Below, piece after piece: positions 1 through 6,642 of a stretch of DNA of 38,521 nucleotides; position 1 is the first letter of the stretch, and every line of letters begins with the position of its first letter. The DNA is taken from assembly GCA_903847285.1 (NCBI GenBank), contig CAINDH010000171.1, positions 1-38,521 on the forward strand, read 5' to 3'. A program made the position numbers and the translations under genes. This stretch comes from an uncultured Verrucomicrobia subdivision 3 bacterium. GTDB taxonomy: Bacteria; Verrucomicrobiota; Verrucomicrobiae; Limisphaerales; UBA11358. A model generated the notes under the pieces. That model ran no database searches. It worked only from the letters and a program-made list of their open reading frames with translations, and was not told the origin of the DNA.

Positions 1-1
1 A

Positions 2-94
2 TTTTCTGTTGCCGCATGGCAGCAATTTCATATCGTTCCTCAACACTTAATCGATGATATTTCACACGCCAAGTCTGTCGCACTGCCAACTTGA
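2..94 (+). CDS. Possible 3' end of a preceding integron cassette gene (partial)
   Basis: An open frame enters from the left edge and stops with TGA at 92-94, ten bases before the attC site that starts at 104. A stop just before an attC is the usual layout of a gene cassette. The 30 visible residues end in SVALPT and match no family I recognise. The opposite strand also has an open frame here, reading through SVEERYEIAAMRQQK, so the coding strand is uncertain. Only sequence to the left can decide. Confidence 0.3.
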   Translation, partial: FSVAAWQQFHIVPQHLIDDISHAKSVALPT

Positions 95-103
95 ATCCAA
101 GTG

Positions 104-202
104 GCCTAACAAGTCGCCGGAGCCAACCGCCGTTGGCGCTTGCCGTTCCGCTATCGCGGTTCACGCCGCGAGTCGGCGGTGGCTCAGCTTTCTACGTTAG
201 GC
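104..202 (+). other. Integron attC recombination site (99 bp)
   Basis: The site opens with GCCTAAC (104-110, fits RYYYAAC) and closes with GTTAGGC (196-202, fits GTTRRRY); the two are exact inverse complements. Inside them, GAGCCAACCGCC near 119-130 pairs imperfectly with GGCGGTGGCTC near 175-185, as expected for the L''/L' arms of a foldable attC. Length is within the usual range. In cassette arrays this orientation places the integrase gene to the left, outside the window. It marks the end of one cassette and the start of the next. Confidence 0.8.
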
Positions 203-214
203 GACATCCGCGTT

Positions 215-535
215 ATGAGCACTAGAGGACTTCCAGACTGGTTGCGGTTATGGTTTCAGCAAGCATTGCTTGGTGAGATTTATCCAGCCATTCGTGCCAT
301 TGCGGTTGGTTTTTCGGATTCGCGTGTCATGACGTTTCGCGTTTATTTTGATCGAGAGCCGACGGACGATGATCGCGAAAACATGAGTTGCGTCCTGACA
401 GAGATTTTCGCCAATACATCGAGCAACGATGAGATTGACAGTGTGACGGAGGAGTATTTATTTTCTGACAAGCTGCTCGGCCAGCTAGAGATTTTAGATG
501 GGTTAGTTTATGCAAGACGAGAATATGTCGCCTAA
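215..535 (+). CDS. Hypothetical integron cassette protein, 106 aa
   Basis: This small acidic protein is bounded by two attC core sites, so it sits in a promoterless cassette and depends on upstream transcription. I chose ATG 215 because the longer frame from TTG 140 begins inside the attC. The residues LPDWLRLWFQQALLGEIYP start the protein and DGLVYARREYVA ends it. The stop codon at 533-535 lies inside the GCCTAAC of the next attC, a tight gene-attC junction typical of cassettes. No clear Shine-Dalgarno is seen. I do not recognise the family; there is no signal peptide or membrane segment. A cytoplasmic stress, immunity or toxin-antitoxin role would be guesswork. Confidence 0.7.
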   Translation: MSTRGLPDWLRLWFQQALLGEIYPAIRAIAVGFSDSRVMTFRVYFDREPTDDDRENMSCVLTEIFANTSSNDEIDSVTEEYLFSDKLLGQLEILDGLVYARREYVA

Positions 536-583
536 CCAGATTAGATGAGAAGGCAGTCGCCCGGCGCAAAGGTTGCGTTGGGT
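530..583 (+). other. Second attC site, degenerate or IS-disrupted
   Basis: GCCTAAC at 530-536 fits RYYYAAC and GTTGGGT at 577-583 fits GTTRRRY, spaced like a short attC. The internal arms pair poorly. Instead AAGGCAGTC (551-559) and GACTGCCTT (591-599) form a perfect 9-bp inverted repeat that runs past the apparent end and abuts the IS110 start codon. The likeliest reading is an attC whose right part has been replaced by the insertion sequence, because some IS110/IS1111 elements target attC sites. Confidence 0.5.
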
Positions 584-599
584 GTAACTTGACTGCCTT

Positions 600-887
600 A
601 TGAAAACACCAAAACAAACTCCGTCCACCTCCGCTGCGCTTCGGCGCGACAAGTCCCTTGTTCCCACCTCCACGCCCGCTGTTAGCAGCGGGTTCACCCT
701 TGGCCTGGATCTCGGTGATCGTCAGCATCACGTCTGCGTCCTGGATGCCACCGGTAACATCATCCGCGAGGCTTCACTGCCCAACACCCGCCCAGCGCTT
801 GCGCAACTGCTCGCGGACTTTCCCCGCAGCACCGTCGCGTTGGAGGCTGGCACGCACAGTCCGTGGATCAGCCGTAAAGGGGTCTAA
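600..887 (+). pseudogene. IS110-family transposase, N-terminal fragment (95 codons)
   Basis: The fragment reads GLDLGDRQHHVCVLD near residues 35-49 and ALEAGTHSPWISR near residues 80-92. These are the first acidic motif (D of LDLGD) and second acidic motif (E of EAGTH) of the DEDD RuvC-like domain of IS110 transposases. Intact proteins have 300-400 residues and a C-terminal Transposase_20 domain with a catalytic serine; both are missing. Homology ends at ISR, where a TAAAGGGGTC repeat supplies the stop codon. The gene is therefore dead. It lies directly after a damaged attC, which suits an attC-targeting IS1111-type element. Confidence 0.8.
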
Positions 888-935
888 AGGGGTCAGTCCC
901 CGCCTAAAATTTCCCCTTGCCAAAAACGCGGACTT
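875..935. repeat. REP-like hairpin with tandem decamer
   Basis: TAAAGGGGTC occurs twice in tandem (875-884, 885-894), and the second copy continues into AGTCCCC, giving the hairpin GGGG-TCAGT-CCCC at 889-901. An outer pairing of AAGGGG with CCCCTT further right is also possible. GGGGTCAGTCCCC-type elements are commonly found beside Y1/IS200-like (RAYT) transposases, but none is present here. The element forms the breakpoint of the IS110 fragment. Confidence 0.5.
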
Positions 936-944
936 TTTCAGACA

Positions 945-1025
945 CGAAGGGCACGAATTTGCACGAATGGACTTGGTGGCAATTAGTGTAATTAGTGTCC
1001 AAATCAGGCTTGCCAGAAACGGGAA
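945..1025. repeat. Dispersed intergenic repeat remnant
   Basis: The stretch contains CACGAAGGGCACGAATTTGCACGAATGGA followed by TTAGTGTAATTAGTGTCC in two short near-repeats (quoted here in pieces under twenty bases: CACGAAGGGCACGAATT, TGCACGAATGGA, TTAGTGTAATTAGTGTCC). This simple iterated wording is typical of repeats scattered between genes in Verrucomicrobia. Related wording recurs in this window near 13991-14030, 27656-27690 and 38043-38084. No coding potential is seen in 888-1139 beyond shadow frames. Confidence 0.45.
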
Positions 1026-1139
1026 GTTTATTTAAAAAGTTTTCGTTCCCTGATGGTGTGGATTTCTCCTGTCGTCTCTGTCGGGAAGCTTCGTTCAAAC
1101 GTCGTTCAACTAAAATCAAACCAAAGAGAAAGGTGGTTC

Positions 1140-1661
1140 ATGAAATCGCATGAGTTGCTCAAATCCATCATCAAACCCTACGGCTGCAAAGAGGCGGCCT
1201 CGTTGCTGGTGGTGTCATTGTCCCTGATCCATAAATGGATCAAGCCGCGCGCGGACGGGCGGAGTGTGGAGTATAACCCGCTGGACCGGATCCTCAAGCT
1301 GATGCAGGCCACGAAGGATTGGCGTCCGTTGCATTGGTTGTGCGCGCAGTGCGGCGGTTATTTCGTGAAGTCTCTGCCGCTAAAAATGTGGCGGCAGCTG
1401 ACGTTGGTCAAGGCGGCGGGCGCGGTGGTGAGCAGTTCGGGTAGATTCATGACGTTGTTGGGACAGGCCGAGCTGGCCGGAAAGGTCTCGCCGGAACTGG
1501 AGGCGAAGCTCGCGGAGGCGTGGCAGGAGCTGCTGACGGAGGGCGGCAGTTTCATGGCGGCGCTGAAGCAGGGCAGCTTCCGCTGCCTGGCACTGTTTTA
1601 TCCGCTGTTCGCGTGGTTCACGGTGGGTGACGCGCGGGAGTTGGTCGTGGCGGCAGTCTGA
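1140..1661 (+). CDS. Small putative DNA-binding regulator, 173 aa
   Basis: Residues 1-45 contain a helix-turn-helix-like stretch, with CKEAASLLVVSLSLIHKWIK read as helix-turn-recognition helix. A PLHWLCAQCGGYFV segment follows and the C-terminal part is helical. This layout recalls phage CII/CP76-type regulators, though the match is weak. I start at ATG 1140 because AAAGGTGG lies about 4-11 bases upstream; the longer frame from 1053 lacks that support. There is no signal peptide. The ECF sigma gene starts 145 bp downstream on the same strand, but nothing shows co-transcription. A phage or mobile-element origin is possible given the integron and IS debris just upstream. Confidence 0.55.
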   Translation: MKSHELLKSIIKPYGCKEAASLLVVSLSLIHKWIKPRADGRSVEYNPLDRILKLMQATKDWRPLHWLCAQCGGYFVKSLPLKMWRQLTLVKAAGAVVSSSGRFMTLLGQAELAGKVSPELEAKLAEAWQELLTEGGSFMAALKQGSFRCLALFYPLFAWFTVGDARELVVAAV

Positions 1662-1806
1662 TCCTGATGGCTGCTGGCGTTGGGCGTTTTGGTTTTTGGC
1701 TCGCTAGTTCTTCTGGTGTCCGGTGGTAGGCTTTAAGCATGGCTTCGAAAAATTTCCGACTTTTTTTATACAAATCTGCCGGGCGTGGTGTCTATCGAGT
1801 GAAAAC

Positions 1807-2451
1807 ATGAATCCGGAGCGACATTGGTGTGAGGCGATCTACGATGCTAAGGCGGCGGAATTGATCCTTTACGGGCGCGCGCTCGGCCTGGGCCACGGCG
1901 AGGCGGAAGATGTATTGCAGGAAACTTTTCTGGGGCTGATGCAGATGGAATTGCCGCCGGCCAAGCCGGAGCATTATTGCGTGCGGAGTTTCCGGAACCG
2001 GGCGTTGAACCATCGCCGCACGCTCTGGCGTCGGCTCACGCGAGAGTGGGAAGTTTTTGCGGACGGTCACCTTTTGGGGAATAGCCTGCATTGGTTTGAG
2101 AAATCGCCGGAGCAAACGCGCGAGGAAACAGCGTTGCAGGAGGCGACGGTGCGGGCGCTGGCGAAACTGCCGCTGGAGCAGCGAGAAGTCATCGTGCTGA
2201 AAATCTGGCACGACTGCACGTTCGAGGAGATTGGCGGGCTGCTGGACATTCCGCCGAACACGGCGGCAGGGCGCTACCGGTATGGAATCCAGAAATTGAA
2301 ATCAAAACTGGAAGAGGCGGATGCAACCGCTGACGCGCTCGGCGCGGCCGCTGCCGGGAGAGGGCGGGGGAGCGATGAAATGAATTTGCAAACGATCGGC
2401 CTCCTCACTCCGGCCCTTTCTTCCCTCGGGGGCGGAGAGGGAGTTGAATAG
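1807..2451 (+). CDS. ECF-type RNA polymerase sigma factor, 214 aa
   Basis: The protein would direct RNA polymerase to a dedicated promoter set. Region sigma-2 is seen at about residues 10-50 (GHGEAEDVLQETFLGLM is the -10 recognition helix). Sigma-4 lies at about 110-170 (LAKLPLEQREVIVLKIW, then TFEEIGGLLDIPPNTAAGR as the helix-turn-helix). ATG 1807 places sigma-2 at the normal distance from the N-terminus; the frame from 1723 adds an unlikely 28 residues. Residues 175-214 are not sigma-like: they read LLTPALSSLGGGEGVE, the translation of a G/C-rich intergenic repeat. The next gene encodes a one-pass membrane protein, probably its anti-sigma factor. Confidence 0.85.
   Translation: MNPERHWCEAIYDAKAAELILYGRALGLGHGEAEDVLQETFLGLMQMELPPAKPEHYCVRSFRNRALNHRRTLWRRLTREWEVFADGHLLGNSLHWFEKSPEQTREETALQEATVRALAKLPLEQREVIVLKIWHDCTFEEIGGLLDIPPNTAAGRYRYGIQKLKSKLEEADATADALGAAAAGRGRGSDEMNLQTIGLLTPALSSLGGGEGVE
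2340..2446. repeat. G/C-rich dispersed repeat inside the sigma gene 3' end
   Basis: CTCACTCCGGCCC followed by TTCCCTCGGGGGCGGAGAGG resembles the CCGGCCCTCTCC/GAGGGAGAGG-type repeats found between genes in many bacteria, and a GGGAGAGGGCGGGGG stretch lies just before it. Here the repeat is in frame with the sigma gene and encodes the last 35 or so residues. The reading as a repeat rests on familiarity with the motif; no second full copy lies in the window. Confidence 0.4.
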
Positions 2452-2490
2452 CAACCCGGCTGACTGGTGACGCATGGAAAGGAATTAGTT

Positions 2491-2886
2491 ATGAAAGAAA
2501 ATGAGCTGGACGAGAATCTATTACGTGGCTGGCGTCTGCGCCAACCATCGGCAGGGCTGAAGGCGCGGATTTTCCGGGAGACGGTCGCACCGGAGTCGGC
2601 GGCGACGTGGTCGTTCTGGGAATTTTCCAGGCTCGCGCCGGCGACGGCGTGTCTGCTGGCGGCGATGATGTTGCTGCATTTTAACAGTGGCACGTGGCGG
2701 GAAAGCCGCTCGGCGATGCTGGTGAACTTTACCACCGGCAGCAACGCGGTGGTGTTCAGCGACCATGCGCAAGAACGCGAGAATCATCTGGCCACCGTCA
2801 CTTTTGATTGGACAAACAAGGGTGCAATCCAGTCTAGTATCGGCTCTCATTTCGGCTCGATGCCGGCAACCAACTTTAGCAACTGA
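2491..2886 (+). CDS. Putative membrane anti-sigma factor, 131 aa
   Basis: The protein starts with a charged cytoplasmic part (about residues 1-45), then one hydrophobic segment (LAPATACLLAAMMLLHF, about 48-65), then a 65-residue presumably periplasmic tail. This topology and its position 39 bp after the ECF sigma gene are the only grounds for calling it an anti-sigma factor. No HxxxCxxC zinc-binding anti-sigma motif is present; the protein has only one Cys, inside the membrane segment. ATG 2491 is preferred over GTG 2467 because AAAGGAA lies in front of it. It ends 21 bp before the DUF2723 gene, suggesting one transcript. Confidence 0.55.
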   Translation: MKENELDENLLRGWRLRQPSAGLKARIFRETVAPESAATWSFWEFSRLAPATACLLAAMMLLHFNSGTWRESRSAMLVNFTTGSNAVVFSDHAQERENHLATVTFDWTNKGAIQSSIGSHFGSMPATNFSN

Positions 2887-2907
2887 ACCGCAGAGAAATT
2901 TTTAGCA

Positions 2908-5900
2908 ATGGAAAATCCCAAAAAGTCGAACAGCAAACCTGAACCTTCCAAGCCCGCCGCCACTCCGGCGAAATCCGCGCCGGCGGCCCCGGTAAAAGTC
3001 CCCCCGATGTTCCGTCCGAATGACTGGCTCGCGCTGGTCATCGCGTTCGGCGCGGTGTGGGCGGTTTATCTTTGGACGCTCGCGCCGGAACTGACGCTGG
3101 AAGACTCCGGCGAACTGTGCACGGGGTCGTTTTACGCGGGCATTCCGCATCCGCCGGGCTACGCGTTCTGGGCGGTTTACAGTTGGATTTGGACGGTCAT
3201 CGTGCCGTTCGGCAACGTGGCGTGGCGCGTGGAAGTGGGGCAATCCTTCGCTTCGGCTATGGGTTGCGGTTTGCTGGCGCTGATGGTTTCGCGCGGTGGT
3301 TGCATGCTGATCGAAGGCATCGAAGATTTGAAGGCGTTGAGTCGCCGCTGGGAAACGGCCATCTGTCTCGTCTCCGGCGTGGTCGCGGGTATGTTGCTGG
3401 GCTACGGCGGTTTCATGTGGAAAGAGTCGGTGGTCATCAATCGTATTTCAATTTTCGGCGTGCCGTGGTTGCTGGCGATGCTGGCCTTGATCATGCGCTG
3501 GATGTATGCGCCGCACCAACGCCGCTACCTCTACGCCGCGATGCTGGTTTACGGCTGGCTGGCGACGATTCATCAAAGCTTGATCTTGAGCGCCGTCGGT
3601 GTGGAAGTGCTGGTGCTGTTTATTCTGCCGCGACTTGGCCGTGATCTGTTCGCGGTGAACAGCGCCATGTATCTGCTCATCCTGTATTACATCGGCAAGA
3701 AAACGATTCCGGCGTTGAACGCGATGACGAACACGGAGCAGTTGATTTTCCACATCGTGGGAATCGTTTCCATCTGCACCGCGGGTTCGCTCATCATGAA
3801 AACGGGCAAGCTCTTCACCGAATGGAAGTCGGTCGTCATCATGGGATTGATGTGGGCGTTTGGAGTGTCGGTGTATTTTTACTCGGCGGTTTCGTGTATG
3901 ACAGTTCCGCCGATGCAATGGGGCTATCCGCGCACGGTCGAAGGTTTCTTCCACATGATCAGCCGCGGTCAATACGGCACGGGTGAAGGCGTGAACCTGT
4001 TCGCCGATCCGTCGCGATTCTTTTACCAGATGTATTATTTGGCGGAAGGTCTCTCCGAGTCATTTAGCTGGGTCTACATGTTCATCGGTCTGCTGCCATT
4101 CTTGTTCCTGAAGAAAATGCAGCCGCGCGAACGCGGCTGGCTGCTGGGCGTGACGACGATTTATCTGCTGCTCTCCGTGCAGTTGGTCATGGTGCTCAAC
4201 GTCACCGCCGACCGCTCCACGTCGGACTTGAATAAAGTGTTCTTCACCGCCTCGCATGGATTGTTCGCGATCATGATCGGTTACGGCTTGGTGATTCTCG
4301 CGGCTTACATCGCGACGCATTATGAAAAATTCCGGCGCGTCGGTCTGATCGGCGGCGGCGTGGGTCTGGTGCTCGCGGCTTACACGCTTTTGGAGTCCAT
4401 CGGCAAATTGTATTTCGGCAAGGCCGGACAGATGCACGTTTCCTGGTTGCCGTTTCCGAAATGGGGCGGATGGGAGTATCTCGCGTTCGGCCCGAACGGT
4501 GACTTCGGCCTGTCCACCATTCCGAAATGGATTGCCAAGGCGTTTGAAGCGAATCAATACGGCGTTCCGGTTTTCGCCGGCCTGATTCTCGTGGCCATCC
4601 CGGTGATTTTCATCGCCGCCTTGTTGTTCTACCGCAAGCGCGGTCCGGTGATGATTGTGCTGTGTCTGTTCTGCCTCGCGCCACTATGGTCGGGCATGAC
4701 TCACTGGTATAAGAGCGAGCAGCGCAACCACTGGTTCGGCTACTGGTTCGGTCACGATATGTTCACGCCGCCGTATGCCGGTGCGGATGGCAAGTTGACC
4801 TACGACAACGTCAAGCGAACTGAACTGCTTAAAGACACTAAGAACAGCAAGCTCATCTACCCTGAGATGACCCGCGACGCCGTGCTATTCGGTGGCACGG
4901 ACCCTGGCCGTTTCTGTCCAACCTACATCGTGTTCTGCGAAAGTTTTATTCCGAAGCGTTGCCAGCCGGAGCAGGATCAGAATTTTGACCGTCGCGATGT
5001 TTATGTCATCACGCAGAACGCGCTCGCCGACGGAACCTATCTAGATTACCTGCGCTCGCAATACAATCGCTCGCTGCAGATCGATCCGCCATTCTTCAGC
5101 CGGTTGTTCAAATACATCTGCGCCGTCGGCGGGATTGTGAAGCCCGGCCTGATTGAGTTGCAGGGAATCGAACAGGGCAATGGCGATTCCGGCAGTTCGC
5201 TAATCGAGGGCGTTTCCTCGCTGCTGTTCAATGTGCTGGATCGACCCTTCCTCGCCTTGGGTAAGCGCGTCGAGACTCGCCGCCGGGCGGAAGGCGTCTA
5301 TCCGCCGAACGAAATTTACATCCCCACGCCCAACGATTCCGGCGCGGTGTTTCAAGAATACGCCCGGCAGAAACAGCTGTCTGCCAACGGCGGCAGCATC
5401 CAGATTTCTGGCCAGGTGGACGTGATGAACATCAACGGAATGTTGTGCAAAGTCATCTTCGACAACTGCCCGACGAATGAATTCTTCATCGAGGAAAGTT
5501 TCCCGCTCGACTGGATGTATCCCTACGAGACTCCCTTCGGCGTGATCATGAAGATCAACCGCAACCCGCTGCCGGAATTGTCGCAGGACGTGTTCGACTT
5601 GGATCACAAGTTCTGGTCGGATTTCTCCACGCGCCTGTGCGGTAACTTCATCAACTACGACACGACGGTGAAAGAGATCTGCGACTTCGCCGTGCGCACT
5701 TACGTCGGTAACAACTACACCGGCTTCAAAGGTAACCGCGCGTTCATCCGCGATGACGACGGCCAGAAAGCGTTCTCCAAACTCCGCAGCTCACAGGCGG
5801 GGATGTATGCGTGGCGCGCCGATCCGCGCACCTGTCCGGCGGAGTTCCGCCAGAAATCACCCGCAAGCCAGGCTGCGCTCATTCGCGAAACGGACTTCGC

Positions 5901-6573
5901 GTTCAAGCAGGCGTTCGCGTTCTGCCCGTATAGCCCGGAAGCCGTCTTCCGCTACATCAATTTCTTATTGATGCAAGGACGTTTTGACGACGCCATTCTG
6001 TTGTGTGAGACGTGCAAAAAACTCGATCCCTACAACGGCTCGCTCAACAAAACTATCAGCGACCTGAAAGCCTTCCGCGATCAAAACGCCGGGCGCACGG
6101 CCATCCTCGGGCAGATTGAACAGATGGAAAACACCGCGCGCACCAACCCCGCCAACGTCACCAACCTCATTACGCTCGGCGAGGCCATGTTGCAGATGCA
6201 GCAGACCAACCGCGCTGTGGAACTTTTCAACCGTGCCGTTGAGCAGCCGGAAATCCAGTTACGCGAAGCGCAGGCGGCGGTGCAATTCCTCGGCATCATA
6301 GGCAACTTGCCGGGGTTGGAAAAAGCGGTGGTAAAATTGATAGCGCTCGATCCCACCGAGCCGGTGCATCATTGCAACCTCGCCTCAGTGCAGGTTTTCA
6401 CTGGTCGCACGGCGGAAGCGCTCGCTGAACTCAAGGTTGCGCTGGACTTGAACGCCAAGCGGCTGGCTAAAAATCCCGCCGCTGAAAACATCATCGCCCG
6501 CATCCGCGCCGATCAGAACTTCACGCCGTTGCGCGGCTTGCCGGAATACCAAAAACTCATATCTTCGCGGTGA
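2908..6573 (+). CDS. DUF2723 (GT117-type) membrane glycosyltransferase with TPR tail, 1221 aa
   Basis: A Pro/Ala/Lys-rich N-terminus (1-36) is followed by many membrane segments from about residue 38 to 600. The first loop carries LEDSGELCTGSFYAGIPHPPGY (D66, E69, HPPGY 81-85), the signature of DUF2723, a GT-C-fold family related to protein O-mannosyltransferases. Such enzymes use a lipid-linked sugar outside the cytoplasmic membrane. The middle (about 600-980) is soluble. Residues about 985-1215 look like tetratricopeptide repeats (LITLGEAMLQMQQTNRAVEL, LASVQVFTGRTAEALAEL) and may bind substrate or partner proteins. The acceptor is unknown. It follows the sigma/anti-sigma pair closely and could be part of that regulon. 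Confidence 0.8.
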   Translation: MENPKKSNSKPEPSKPAATPAKSAPAAPVKVPPMFRPNDWLALVIAFGAVWAVYLWTLAPELTLEDSGELCTGSFYAGIPHPPGYAFWAVYSWIWTVIVPFGNVAWRVEVGQSFASAMGCGLLALMVSRGGCMLIEGIEDLKALSRRWETAICLVSGVVAGMLLGYGGFMWKESVVINRISIFGVPWLLAMLALIMRWMYAPHQRRYLYAAMLVYGWLATIHQSLILSAVGVEVLVLFILPRLGRDLFAVNSAMYLLILYYIGKKTIPALNAMTNTEQLIFHIVGIVSICTAGSLIMKTGKLFTEWKSVVIMGLMWAFGVSVYFYSAVSCMTVPPMQWGYPRTVEGFFHMISRGQYGTGEGVNLFADPSRFFYQMYYLAEGLSESFSWVYMFIGLLPFLFLKKMQPRERGWLLGVTTIYLLLSVQLVMVLNVTADRSTSDLNKVFFTASHGLFAIMIGYGLVILAAYIATHYEKFRRVGLIGGGVGLVLAAYTLLESIGKLYFGKAGQMHVSWLPFPKWGGWEYLAFGPNGDFGLSTIPKWIAKAFEANQYGVPVFAGLILVAIPVIFIAALLFYRKRGPVMIVLCLFCLAPLWSGMTHWYKSEQRNHWFGYWFGHDMFTPPYAGADGKLTYDNVKRTELLKDTKNSKLIYPEMTRDAVLFGGTDPGRFCPTYIVFCESFIPKRCQPEQDQNFDRRDVYVITQNALADGTYLDYLRSQYNRSLQIDPPFFSRLFKYICAVGGIVKPGLIELQGIEQGNGDSGSSLIEGVSSLLFNVLDRPFLALGKRVETRRRAEGVYPPNEIYIPTPNDSGAVFQEYARQKQLSANGGSIQISGQVDVMNINGMLCKVIFDNCPTNEFFIEESFPLDWMYPYETPFGVIMKINRNPLPELSQDVFDLDHKFWSDFSTRLCGNFINYDTTVKEICDFAVRTYVGNNYTGFKGNRAFIRDDDGQKAFSKLRSSQAGMYAWRADPRTCPAEFRQKSPASQAALIRETDFAFKQAFAFCPYSPEAVFRYINFLLMQGRFDDAILLCETCKKLDPYNGSLNKTISDLKAFRDQNAGRTAILGQIEQMENTARTNPANVTNLITLGEAMLQMQQTNRAVELFNRAVEQPEIQLREAQAAVQFLGIIGNLPGLEKAVVKLIALDPTEPVHHCNLASVQVFTGRTAEALAELKVALDLNAKRLAKNPAAENIIARIRADQNFTPLRGLPEYQKLISSR

Positions 6574-6642
6574 TTTAGAATTCTGACAGTGCTACGGAAA
6601 ACCGTTGCCAAATTGCACTGGTCAGCGTCTCATGTGGGTAGC

